From: Methyloradius palustris
GTDB taxonomy: Bacteria > Pseudomonadota > Gammaproteobacteria > Burkholderiales > Methylophilaceae
Length of the DNA: 64,000 bases
Direction of reading: 5' to 3'
NCBI RefSeq assembly: GCF_019703875.1
Contig: NZ_AP024110.1
Coordinates: forward strand, 124,001-188,000
The position numbers and the translations under genes were made by a program. This document shows, piece after piece, positions 42,410 through 50,916 of this stretch. Numbering within the stretch: the first letter of the stretch is position 1; each line of letters begins with the position of its first letter. The notes under the pieces are model-generated. The model ran no database searches. It saw nothing but the letters and a program-made list of their open reading frames with translations, and was not told the origin of the DNA.

Positions 42410-42757
42410 ATGAAACTACTGATAGTCTGGCTTTTAAATGCACTGGCCTTAATTGCGGTCACTTATCTTGTTCCCTCAATTCATGTATCAGGGCTCACTG
42501 GCGCATTGATTGCTGCCGCTGTGATTGGTGTGGTCAATATGCTGATTAAGCCCATTCTGATTTTGCTGACATTGCCTGTGACGATAGTGACCTTGGGTTT
42601 ATTCATTCTGGTAATTAATGGCCTGCTGTTTTATTTTGTTGGCCACATACTCCAAAGTTTTGAAGTGCAGACTTTAATGGCTGGCATTATCGGCGCCATC
42701 CTTTACAGCATTATTTCGTGGGCACTAACAGCTCTGATTCTTGGTACTAAAGACTAG
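42410..42757 (+). CDS. Phage-holin-family / DUF360-type small membrane protein
   Basis: A 115-residue protein with four hydrophobic helices spanning almost its whole length, including LLIVWLLNALALIAVTYLV at the start and the family motif NMLIKPILILLTLPVTIVT (about 44-62). It belongs to the PF04020-type family named phage holin 4 superfamily or Mycobacterial 4TM, but nothing phage-like surrounds it. It lies between ahcY and metF on the same strand, a position seen in other betaproteobacteria by recollection. The function is unknown. Confidence 0.85.
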   Translation: MKLLIVWLLNALALIAVTYLVPSIHVSGLTGALIAAAVIGVVNMLIKPILILLTLPVTIVTLGLFILVINGLLFYFVGHILQSFEVQTLMAGIIGAILYSIISWALTALILGTKD

Positions 42758-42807
42758 ACAAACAGACTAGCAGCCAAGCCAATTTAACTATTGAAGCATC
42801 GTATTAC

Positions 42808-43647
42808 ATGACACAGCCTATTATCAGTTTTGAGTTTTTTCCGCCTAAGACGGTGGAAGGTATCGCTAAACTTCGTGAAACTCGTAAGCAGTTGGCTTTG
42901 CTGAATCCCAAGTTTTTCTCTGTCACTTTTGGTGCTGGCGGCTCTACGCGTGATCGCACCAAAGATACGGTATTTGAGATTCAGGGAGAAGGCTACGAAG
43001 CAGCCCCCCACATCTCAGGTATCTCATCTACTAAAGCTGAAATATCGGCTTTGCTGGATACATATCGTAGTAATGGTATTAAGCGCTTGGTGGTATTGCG
43101 GGGTGACTTGCCTTCAGGTGAAGCCAGCGCAGGGGATTTTCGCTATGCCAACGAGCTGGTTCAATTTATTCGCCAGACCAGTGGCGATGCGTTCCAGATT
43201 GAAGTGGCTGCTTATCCAGAGTTTCATCCTGATGCACGCTCGGCAGCGAGTGATTTGCAGCATTTTAAAAATAAGGTGGATGCGGGTGCAAACGCTGCGA
43301 TTACTCAGTATTTTTACAATCCAGATGCTTACTTCAGATTCATGGATCAATGCCAAGCTCTAGGCATTGATATTCCAATAGTGCCAGGCGTCATGCCCAT
43401 TTATAACTTTACCCAGTTATCGCGTTTTTCAGATGTATGTGGCGCAGATATCCCTCGCTGGTTGCGTTTGAGACTTCAGGATTACGGGGATGATTTACCT
43501 TCACTACGTGCATTTGGCGTGGACGTAGTTGCAGAGCTTTGCCAAGAACTATTGGCTGGCGGTGCGCCCGGCTTGCATTTCTACACACTGAATCAAGCCG
43601 GTATCATTTCGCAAATTGCCAGCCAGTTAGACCTTACTAAGCTTTAA
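42808..43647 (+). CDS. metF: 5,10-Methylenetetrahydrofolate reductase
   Basis: A FAD enzyme reducing methylene-H4folate to methyl-H4folate for methionine synthesis. The 279 residues contain ISFEFFPPKT at the start, the folate/FAD segment SVTFGAGGSTRDRT (about 36-49), VLRGDLP (about 95-101) and ITQYFYNPDAYFRF (about 168-181). The length suits the short, single-domain bacterial form. It follows ahcY and the small membrane protein, so all three may be governed by the SAH riboswitch. It is convergent with smg. Confidence 0.97.
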   Translation: MTQPIISFEFFPPKTVEGIAKLRETRKQLALLNPKFFSVTFGAGGSTRDRTKDTVFEIQGEGYEAAPHISGISSTKAEISALLDTYRSNGIKRLVVLRGDLPSGEASAGDFRYANELVQFIRQTSGDAFQIEVAAYPEFHPDARSAASDLQHFKNKVDAGANAAITQYFYNPDAYFRFMDQCQALGIDIPIVPGVMPIYNFTQLSRFSDVCGADIPRWLRLRLQDYGDDLPSLRAFGVDVVAELCQELLAGGAPGLHFYTLNQAGIISQIASQLDLTKL

Positions 43648-43658
43648 TTGGCTAAGCA

Positions 43659-44117
43659 TTAATGCAGAATCGGCTTGGTATCGCTAAATACCGCGTCTTC
43701 TACAAATAAATAGTCTTTAGCTTTGCCTTGGTTCCATAAAGCCATCAACACAATCCAGCGCGTTTCTTCAAGCCTTACTTCTGGTTGCGCTAATGCCATG
43801 GCGCGATCTATCACTAATTCACGCTGAATCGCATTAAGCACATTGGCTTGCTCAAGAAACATGATGAAGCTCAGGCTTTCTTGGCTGATTTTTTTGGTTT
43901 CTGCTTCTGCAAAAATTCTAAAGCTGGTGCTTGAGTCGGTTGAGGCAATACCAGAGTCATTCGTCATGGACTCAAGTGAAGTAAACCAGTCAAATGCACC
44001 ATGAATGTCTTCTTGCTCAAAGCCTGCTGCGGAAAGTTCTTTTTCAAGAGTTTGTTGGTCGGGACGGATATTCGCTTCAAAGTAATTTTCAAACAGATAC
44101 ACCAAAACTTCGAACAT
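43659..44117 (-). CDS. smg: Smg family protein (DUF494)
   Basis: A 152-residue cytoplasmic protein that opens MFEVLVYLFENYFEA, the DUF494/Smg signature, followed by LEKELSAAGFEQEDIHGAFDWF (about 25-46). The family is found next to dprA across proteobacteria; its function is not established. Here dprA is 127 nt upstream on the same strand. The DNA topoisomerase gene often found after smg is not present; metF converges 11 nt away. Confidence 0.92.
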   Translation of the reverse strand: MFEVLVYLFENYFEANIRPDQQTLEKELSAAGFEQEDIHGAFDWFTSLESMTNDSGIASTDSSTSFRIFAEAETKKISQESLSFIMFLEQANVLNAIQRELVIDRAMALAQPEVRLEETRWIVLMALWNQGKAKDYLFVEDAVFSDTKPILH

Positions 44118-44244
44118 ATTTCCCCTAATCTGGGCACATCAAAATCAATATGATAAGCAAACGACTGGCCTTGAAAGTAGGTGGCTGATCATTGCTATTC
44201 AATTTGAATTTAGCAGCACCCCTTTAAAGTTGACCTGAATGGAA

Positions 44245-45345
44245 TCAGGCAATTCGCTGGTAGCGACTACCCGGGAGAGTAGCCACTTTATTCTCTAACT
44301 CCAGTACTAACAGCATGGCTGAAAGCTGTTCACTCGTCAAGCCACTACGTTCAATCAGAGTTTCAATATTGATAGGGTCGAACCCCATGTGAGTCAGGAT
44401 AGGATTATCAGTGATTTCAGGCGGAGTTTCTGATTCATCTATGGTTTCTAATCCTGTGAATGGTTGCAGTTCAGACACAATATCATGCACATGATCCACC
44501 AGTTTCGCGCCTTGCTTAATCAGCGAATGGCAGCCTTTGGATACTGGAGAATGGATTGAGCCTGGAATGGCAAATACTTCGCGCCCCTGTTCTGTGGCAA
44601 GGCGAGCGGTAATCAATGACCCACTCTGGATGTTGGCCTCAACGACTAAACATCCCAGACTTAAACCACTGATAATACGATTACGTCGTGGGAAGTTTTG
44701 TGGGCGAGACGGGGTGTTAAGTCCAAATTCTGAAATAATGAGCCCGCGTTGTGCAATCTGATGCGCTAGATCACGATGTTTGGCTGGATACACGATATCA
44801 AGCCCAGTGCCGACAACGGCGATGGTGTTACCCGAACCTTTTAGTGCGCCAATATGCGCAGAGCCATCTATGCCCAATGCCATGCCACTGACGATACAAA
44901 AGCCTAATTCACTTAATGCACACGCAAAATCTTCAGCATTTTTGGCGCCTTGCGGAGAGGCATTGCGGCTGCCAACGATCGCAACAGAAGGCATGTTGAG
45001 TAAATCAAGATTGCCTTTTGCGTAGAGCAGCGGCGGTGGGTCAGCAATTTCGAGCAGTAGTTTCGGATAGGTCTTATCGGCTAGCGTGATGAGATGGTTA
45101 TCCTCAATGGCTAACCAATCTAAGGTTGACTGTATTGCTTGATTATCAGGGCCTTGCGCGATTAGCTTGGCAATCGCTTCTGATGCAACTTCTTTAAGTT
45201 GACTGATTGGCGCACTGTAAATTGAACTAGGTGTTCCAAAAGTGCTGAGCAATTTGCATAGGGTTTGCCCACCCAATCCATTGATTAAACTTAAGCTAAT
45301 CCATAGCGCAATTTCGTCGTCATGCGCAGTTGAGGCAGTTGCCAT
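44245..45345 (-). CDS. dprA: DNA-processing protein DprA
   Basis: Loads RecA on incoming single-stranded DNA in natural transformation. The 366 residues comprise a short N-terminal SAM-like region (SLINGLGGQTLCKLL), the Rossmann-type DprA core (about 80-290) with VAIVGSRNASPQGAKNA, VSGMALGIDGSAHIGAL and SEFGLNTPSRPQNFPRRNRIISGLS, and a C-terminal winged-helix DML1 domain (about 305-366). All core motifs are intact. It follows the LysM gene by 22 nt on the same strand, the usual LysM-dprA-smg order. Whether the cell is competent cannot be judged from this window. Confidence 0.96.
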   Translation of the reverse strand: MATASTAHDDEIALWISLSLINGLGGQTLCKLLSTFGTPSSIYSAPISQLKEVASEAIAKLIAQGPDNQAIQSTLDWLAIEDNHLITLADKTYPKLLLEIADPPPLLYAKGNLDLLNMPSVAIVGSRNASPQGAKNAEDFACALSELGFCIVSGMALGIDGSAHIGALKGSGNTIAVVGTGLDIVYPAKHRDLAHQIAQRGLIISEFGLNTPSRPQNFPRRNRIISGLSLGCLVVEANIQSGSLITARLATEQGREVFAIPGSIHSPVSKGCHSLIKQGAKLVDHVHDIVSELQPFTGLETIDESETPPEITDNPILTHMGFDPINIETLIERSGLTSEQLSAMLLVLELENKVATLPGSRYQRIA

Positions 45346-45367
45346 GCGGTCATCTAAAGTAATGGGA

Positions 45368-46504
45368 TTATGGTGTTTTTACCACATCGAGTACGTTCAC
45401 GGGTTGGCTTGCCTGCATGATGAGCCCATAAGAAACACGCTCGAAAGTGCGGAATATCATTAATAAACCAATACGTTCGTCAGGAAGCCTCACCAAGTCA
45501 GGGTTGGCTTTCTCTTTTTCATCATTAGTGAGTGTGGCAGTTTTGGTTTTGTTTTCTGTGTCTGCAGGTTTTAGTGCAGGCATATTAAACTTTTCGTTGG
45601 TTGTTTTCTTGTTTGGGTCTTTGCTAACATATTTACCAGCACGATTGATGGCTAAAACATGACCTACTTCCAGACCGTCTTTTGTACCTCTGTTAATTGA
45701 AATCACGCGATTTAGGCCAGCTTCTCCGAAGCCGCCATAAATGTTCATGACTACGCCTTCAATGTTGCTATCTGGTGCTCTTGGCACAAATCGATCGAGT
45801 AATTTGTCATCTACCTTAATCAGCTTATCGTCCTTGTGCATCTCTTCTTTTGTGCGGACGATTTCTACAGACGTTGGCTCACCAAATTTAGTAACACGTG
45901 CATCGCCAAGATAAATTGCCTCAATACCCAAGGTTTCAGATGTGATTGGATCTACCAGTATTTTACCTGGACGATAAACATGCCAGAAAAGCCCATCCTC
46001 ACTCTTGATTTCTGTCGTGTAGACTTTACTGCCGTTTGCATACACCACACGATTTTCAGGGCCAGCAATGATTCTTGGATTATTCTGGAAGTCACCTTGA
46101 TCAATCATCAGCGGTTGCGTAAGAAATGGAGCAATGACGTTTGGAGCTATAGTTTTTATAGCTTCCTTTTCTAATGGCTCTTCAACTACCCCTGGGTTCA
46201 GCGTAACGGTTTCACGTAACACACTTAATTGCGGCTGACCGCTACTCATATCAAGTACGACTACATCGCCTGGATAAATCAGATTAGGGTTCTTGATCTC
46301 TGCTTTGTTCATCTTCCAGACTTTTGGCCATTGCCAAGGGTCTTTCAGGAATTTTGCTGAAATATCCCAAAGTGTATCGCCTTTGACTACGACATAGCGT
46401 TCTGGATGGTTCGCCTGCAGTTGTACTTCATCTGCTGTTGCCTTGGTTATTAGGCAGCATGTCAGGCAGCAAAATACGAGCAGGGTTATAATGTGTCGGA
46501 ACAT
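45368..46504 (-). CDS. Secreted LysM-domain protein upstream of dprA
   Basis: A 378-residue exported protein. The N-terminal hydrophobic segment with cysteines (MFRHIITLLVFCCLTCCLITKATA) is a signal peptide. A single LysM domain lies at about 37-85 (RYVVVKGDTLWDISAKFL, then NPNLIYPGDVVVL). The remaining ~290 residues form a repetitive beta-rich region with no catalytic motif recognised; a polar, Lys/Asn/Thr-rich stretch lies near 300-340. LysM binds peptidoglycan, so it should stay at the wall. It diverges from def by 87 nt and is followed by dprA. Confidence 0.9.
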   Translation of the reverse strand: MFRHIITLLVFCCLTCCLITKATADEVQLQANHPERYVVVKGDTLWDISAKFLKDPWQWPKVWKMNKAEIKNPNLIYPGDVVVLDMSSGQPQLSVLRETVTLNPGVVEEPLEKEAIKTIAPNVIAPFLTQPLMIDQGDFQNNPRIIAGPENRVVYANGSKVYTTEIKSEDGLFWHVYRPGKILVDPITSETLGIEAIYLGDARVTKFGEPTSVEIVRTKEEMHKDDKLIKVDDKLLDRFVPRAPDSNIEGVVMNIYGGFGEAGLNRVISINRGTKDGLEVGHVLAINRAGKYVSKDPNKKTTNEKFNMPALKPADTENKTKTATLTNDEKEKANPDLVRLPDERIGLLMIFRTFERVSYGLIMQASQPVNVLDVVKTP

Positions 46505-46591
46505 TTTAAGAACCTTTAGTCAGGTGGCGAATACAATATCCGCGAAGTTGCATTAAATTTATCATGTAATTCATTCAAGAATCAAGCTTTT

Positions 46592-47092
46592 ATGGCAATT
46601 TTAAATATCCTAAACTATCCAGACCCACGACTTTATACGGTGGCTAAGCCAGTCAAAGAAGTCGATGCAACGATCAGGCGCCTGATCGTTGATATGGCTG
46701 AGACGATGTATGACGCGCCAGGTATAGGCCTCGCCGCGACTCAGGTAGATGTACATCAGCAGATTATCGTGATTGATACCAGTCAAGATAAGCGTGATCT
46801 GAAAGTATTTATCAATCCGAGAATCGTGACCAGTTGCGGCACCAAAGACTATGAAGAAGGCTGTTTATCCGTACCTGGCGTCTATGAAATGGTGACGCGT
46901 GCAGAAAGCATTACCGTCGAAGCGCTTGGGCGCGATGGCAAACCTTTTACTATTGAGGCTGAAGGTTTGCTGGCAGTGTGTATCCAGCACGAAATGGATC
47001 ACTTGCTGGGTAAGGTATTTGTTGAATATTTATCTCCACTCAAGCTGGCGCGCATCAAAAGTAAATTAAAAAAACGTCAGCGTGGCCGTTGA
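46592..47092 (+). CDS. def: Peptide deformylase
   Basis: Removes the N-formyl group from new proteins. The 166 residues have the three deformylase motifs: GIGLAATQV (44-52), EGCLSVPG with metal ligand Cys91, and QHEMDHLLG with His133, Glu134 and His137. It is first in def-fmt: the fmt ATG starts one base after the def stop. The usual N-terminal LNYPDPRLYTVA is present. Confidence 0.98.
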   Translation: MAILNILNYPDPRLYTVAKPVKEVDATIRRLIVDMAETMYDAPGIGLAATQVDVHQQIIVIDTSQDKRDLKVFINPRIVTSCGTKDYEEGCLSVPGVYEMVTRAESITVEALGRDGKPFTIEAEGLLAVCIQHEMDHLLGKVFVEYLSPLKLARIKSKLKKRQRGR

Positions 47093-47093
47093 G

Positions 47094-48041
47094 ATGGCCG
47101 CACTCAAGATTATTTTTGCGGGTACGCCCGAATTTGCGGTACCAGCCTTAGCTGCATTGATTGAGGCTGGGCATCATATTGCTATGGTACTGACACAACC
47201 TGATCGGCCTGCGGGGCGAGGTATGAAGCTCAAAGCGAGCCCAGTCAAAACCCTCGCCTTGCAGCATCATATCCCTGTGTTTCAGCCTGAAACGCTCAAA
47301 GACCCTGCCGTGCAGGCGCAAATTGCAGAAGTACATGCAGATGTCATGATAGTCGCTGCCTATGGATTGATTATTCCCACTCCAGTTTTGGAGATGCCTA
47401 AGCTGGGCTGTTTCAATATCCATGCTTCATTATTGCCACGCTGGCGCGGAGCAGCGCCTATTCAGCGATCATTGCTTGCGGGGGATGCTGAAACGGGGGT
47501 GACTATCATGGAGGTTGTGCCAGCGCTTGATGCAGGCGCCATGATCTCGCATGCAAGTTTACCGATCACAGAGCGGGATACCGCGCAAACGCTACACGAC
47601 GGCCTTTCCACTTTAGGCGCTGCATTGATGGTGCAGGCTATGCAAACGCTTGCGCAACAAGGCAAGCTGGAATCTACACCCCAGGATGAATCGCTGGTAA
47701 CGTATGCCGCCAAGCTACAAAAAGCTGAAGCGGATATTGATTGGTCAGAAAGTGCGTCAGCCTTATCTCGAAAGATCCGTGCGTTTAATCCTTTCCCCGT
47801 TGCTCAAACCAAATTGAACGGTGAGGTATGCCGTTTGTGGATGGCAACCGAAGCTCAAAGCCAGACTCCAGTCAAAGCGCTAGCAGGTGAAGTGGTGGCT
47901 ATTGGCGACTATATTGTTGTTGCATGCGGCGAGGGCTTGATCAATATTGAAGAATTACAAATGCCAGGCGGCAAGCGTTTGTCAGCTAAAGACTTTATTC
48001 GAGGCCATGCCATTAGCGTAGGCCAAAGATTTGGCGATTGA
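47094..48041 (+). CDS. fmt: Methionyl-tRNA formyltransferase
   Basis: Formylates initiator Met-tRNA using 10-formyl-H4folate. The start at 47094 is chosen because it gives MAALKIIFAGTPEFAVPAL; an upstream in-frame GTG at 47082 would overlap def by 11 nt and has no family support. The 315 residues include DRPAGRGMKLKASPVK, the folate-binding loop NIHASLLPRWRGAAPIQRSLL (about 107-127) with catalytic Asn and His, and the C-terminal OB-like tRNA-binding domain from about 205. Confidence 0.97.
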   Translation: MAALKIIFAGTPEFAVPALAALIEAGHHIAMVLTQPDRPAGRGMKLKASPVKTLALQHHIPVFQPETLKDPAVQAQIAEVHADVMIVAAYGLIIPTPVLEMPKLGCFNIHASLLPRWRGAAPIQRSLLAGDAETGVTIMEVVPALDAGAMISHASLPITERDTAQTLHDGLSTLGAALMVQAMQTLAQQGKLESTPQDESLVTYAAKLQKAEADIDWSESASALSRKIRAFNPFPVAQTKLNGEVCRLWMATEAQSQTPVKALAGEVVAIGDYIVVACGEGLINIEELQMPGGKRLSAKDFIRGHAISVGQRFGD

Positions 48042-48110
48042 ATTTTTGCGAATTGCCATCATCTAAACCGTTGAATCAATATGTTCAGCCATGGAGTGAG
48101 GACTTAAAAG

Positions 48111-48953
48111 ATGTTAGGTAACTGGTTTAAAACCACCATTTTAATGGCAGGTATTGTCGTACTGTTTGGCGCAGTAGGTGCATCGCTGGGCGGTGCAAAT
48201 GGTATGTTGATCGCGCTCGTTATTGCGGGTGCCATGAATATCTACGCTTACTGGTTTTCCGATGCCGCTGTATTGAAGATGTATAACGCGATGCAGGTGG
48301 ATGAAAACTCAGCACCCCAGTTCTATCGAATGGTGCGCGAACTGGCGCAAAATGCGCAATTGCCCATGCCCAAGGTCTATATCATAGACGAGCCGCAACC
48401 CAATGCTTTTGCTACAGGCCGTGACCCTGAGCATGCTGCAGTTGCAGCGACTACTGGCATTATGAGTATATTGTCTGAACGTGAGCTGCGCGGTGTGATG
48501 GCACATGAGCTTGCTCATGTGAAACATCGCGATACCCTGATTTCCACCATATCGGCAACGATGGCGGGCGCGATTTCCTCCATTGCGCAATTTGGGCTGC
48601 TATTTTCAGGCGGCCATCGTGACCGCAATGTGCATCCGCTGGTTGCTCTGCTCATCATGGTGTTAGCACCGCTGGCAGCGATGTTGATACAAATGGCCAT
48701 CTCTCGTGCACGTGAGTTCGAGGCGGATAAAGGCGGCGCCGAGATTTCGCGTGATCCCAAATCCTTGGCCAGCGCCTTACAGAAAATCCATAATTATGCG
48801 CATCAAATTCCTATGAATACTGCAGAGCAACATCCTGAAACTGCGCAGATGATGATTATTAATCCATTATCTGGTGGTGGCATGCAGAGCCTGTTTAGCA
48901 CCCACCCACAAACTGAGGAACGTGTGGCTCGCCTCATGGCCATGGCTTACTAG
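48111..48953 (+). CDS. htpX: Membrane zinc metalloprotease HtpX
   Basis: A 280-residue inner-membrane protease for quality control of membrane proteins. Two N-terminal transmembrane helices (about 8-28 and 30-48) are followed by the HEXXH motif HELAH (132-136) with Glu133. The third zinc ligand lies in the REFEADKGGAEIS segment. Another hydrophobic pair is at about 155-205. The C-terminal LFSTHPQTEERVARL (about 262-276) is diagnostic. Its stop is directly followed by the rsmB start, so the two are coupled. Confidence 0.96.
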   Translation: MLGNWFKTTILMAGIVVLFGAVGASLGGANGMLIALVIAGAMNIYAYWFSDAAVLKMYNAMQVDENSAPQFYRMVRELAQNAQLPMPKVYIIDEPQPNAFATGRDPEHAAVAATTGIMSILSERELRGVMAHELAHVKHRDTLISTISATMAGAISSIAQFGLLFSGGHRDRNVHPLVALLIMVLAPLAAMLIQMAISRAREFEADKGGAEISRDPKSLASALQKIHNYAHQIPMNTAEQHPETAQMMIINPLSGGGMQSLFSTHPQTEERVARLMAMAY

Positions 48954-50294
48954 GTGCAAGTCGCGCAAAGCCTGGCTGCCAATGTTGTTTCACATGTGCT
49001 AGCGGGTAAAAACCTGACTGTTGCTCTTGATGAAAGCTTTCGTCAGAACCAGGAGATTACACCGCAGCAACGTGCTGTCACTCAAGACTTAAGCTATGGC
49101 ACGCTGCGTTTTTATGGCGAGCTACGTGCGTTGCTTAATGAGTTATTGGAAACGCCCTTGCAAGACCAGTATTTGCGGTGTTTGCTGCTCGTCGCCATTT
49201 ATCAGATTAACCATGATCAGGCCGCGCTGCATACCATTGTCGATCAAGCTGTGAATGCTGCTATCAAAGCCAGAAAGTCTTGGGCAAAAGGTTTGGTAAA
49301 CGGCGTATTGCGCAATTATTTACGTCAGCGCGAAGCGTTGCAGCAAAAGATTACAGCAGATGAAACTGCGCGGTATTCTTATCCGCAATGGTGGATTAAC
49401 AAACTTAAGAAGCAATATCCAGAAGATTGGGAAGCCATATTAATGGCTGGAAACCAACACCCTCCCATGACTTTGCGCGTCAATCAGCGTAAAACAAATA
49501 TCATTGATTACAGTAATCTTCTGTCGCAGTTGGGTATTGAAGCTCAAGTCTTAGATGCTCAGGCCCTTATTCTACAAAAGCCAACTTCTGTAGAAAGAAT
49601 CCCTAGTTTTGCAACTGGTGAAGTTTCAGTGCAAGACTTTGGCGCGCATCAAGCAGCAAAGTTACTGGATATAAAAGATGGCATGCATGTGCTTGATGCT
49701 TGCTGCGCGCCAGGTGGCAAAACAGGCCATATTCTGGAACTGGCTACGGTGAATCTATTGGCCATTGATAGTGACCAAATACGCTTGCAGCGTACACAGA
49801 GTAATTTGACCAGGCTAGGCTTGCAGGCCGAGTTAAAGGTAGGCGATGCTGCTGTACCAGATACCTGGTGGGATGGCACACCATTTGACCGTATTCTGGC
49901 GGATGTGCCTTGCACCGCTTCAGGCATTGTCAGGCGACATGTGGACATCAAATGGTTACGGCGCGAAGCGGATATTGCTTCATTCAGTAAACAGCAAGCG
50001 CAGATACTGCCAGCACTGTGGCGGCTACTGGCAAAGGGTGGTAAATTGCTTTATGTGACTTGCTCAATTTTTAATGAAGAAAATCAAGTACAAATTGACC
50101 GCTTTCTGGAGAAGCATGCCGATGCAAAACAATTACCTCTCGATTTCGCATCTAGTCAATCTGCAACGACTCAGCAAAATGTTGATGCATCTGAAACTCA
50201 CTTGTCTGAGCACAATATAAAATCCCATCATGGTCAATTATTCCCCTGCGCGCAACATGATGGCTTTTTTTATGCCCTTTTACAAAAAATATAA
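48954..50294 (+). CDS. rsmB: 16S rRNA (cytosine(967)-C(5))-methyltransferase
   Basis: Methylates C967 of 16S rRNA. The 446 residues start at a GTG that directly follows the htpX stop. The N-terminal NusB-like RNA-binding domain (about 1-140) includes TQDLSYGTLRFYGELRALL. The SAM-binding region has VLDACCAPGGKTGHILEL (about 244-261), followed by DVPCTASGIVRRHVDIKWLR and the catalytic YVTCSIFNEEN with Cys370. Both cysteines of the m5C mechanism are present. The DUF4390 gene follows within 23 nt. Confidence 0.96.
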   Translation: MQVAQSLAANVVSHVLAGKNLTVALDESFRQNQEITPQQRAVTQDLSYGTLRFYGELRALLNELLETPLQDQYLRCLLLVAIYQINHDQAALHTIVDQAVNAAIKARKSWAKGLVNGVLRNYLRQREALQQKITADETARYSYPQWWINKLKKQYPEDWEAILMAGNQHPPMTLRVNQRKTNIIDYSNLLSQLGIEAQVLDAQALILQKPTSVERIPSFATGEVSVQDFGAHQAAKLLDIKDGMHVLDACCAPGGKTGHILELATVNLLAIDSDQIRLQRTQSNLTRLGLQAELKVGDAAVPDTWWDGTPFDRILADVPCTASGIVRRHVDIKWLRREADIASFSKQQAQILPALWRLLAKGGKLLYVTCSIFNEENQVQIDRFLEKHADAKQLPLDFASSQSATTQQNVDASETHLSEHNIKSHHGQLFPCAQHDGFFYALLQKI

Positions 50295-50316
50295 AGCTGC
50301 GTTAATCCTAAGAAAA

Positions 50317-50859
50317 ATGGCCTTGATTGGCCTTTTTGTATCTATAGCTGTAGCTGCCTGGGCTAATCCAAACACCCTGCAAATCATCAGTGCCGAGTTG
50401 GTGCCTGTAGAAGAGAGCTACGCAGTCAACGCGCAGCTCGAGATGAATTTTAATACAGAGGTTGAAGATGCCTTGAACAAAGGCATTCCACTGACATTCT
50501 TGGTGGAGTTTCAGCTATATATCCCACACCGTTACTGGTTCGACGATGAAGTGGTGACTACCACTAACCAAATCACCTTGAGTTACCACGCATTATCGCG
50601 GCAATACCTGATTAATCAGGGTAATCATCAGCAGACTTTTGCGACGATTCTTGAAGCTAAAGAGGAATTTACGCATATTCACGATTGGTTGGTGTTTGAA
50701 AAAGCCTTGCTGAAAAAAGATAAAAACTACCGTGCACGACTGATGGTGAAGCTAGATCAATCGAAATTACCTAAGCCCTTGCAGGTGGAAGCTATGAGTT
50801 CAGAAAACTGGAAAATGGTGTCTGAGCGATTTATGTGGACGCCAACTTTTGCCCTTTAA
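50317..50859 (+). CDS. DUF4390 domain-containing exported protein
   Basis: A 180-residue protein. The ATG at 50317 is chosen because it begins a signal peptide (MALIGLFVSIAVAAWA); further in-frame ATGs lie upstream inside rsmB, the first at 50230. The mature part opens NPNTLQIISAELVPVEESYAVNAQ and contains GIPLTFLVEFQLY and WTPTFAL at the end, matching DUF4390, a family almost always found before ntrY-like kinases in betaproteobacteria. The role is unknown, perhaps an envelope partner of the sensor. ntrY follows 57 nt later. Confidence 0.85.
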   Translation: MALIGLFVSIAVAAWANPNTLQIISAELVPVEESYAVNAQLEMNFNTEVEDALNKGIPLTFLVEFQLYIPHRYWFDDEVVTTTNQITLSYHALSRQYLINQGNHQQTFATILEAKEEFTHIHDWLVFEKALLKKDKNYRARLMVKLDQSKLPKPLQVEAMSSENWKMVSERFMWTPTFAL

Positions 50860-50916
50860 TGGCAGCGCTTATTTAAAGCAGATGAATCAACAATCCTTGA
50901 TTAAAAGGCAGTTGTC

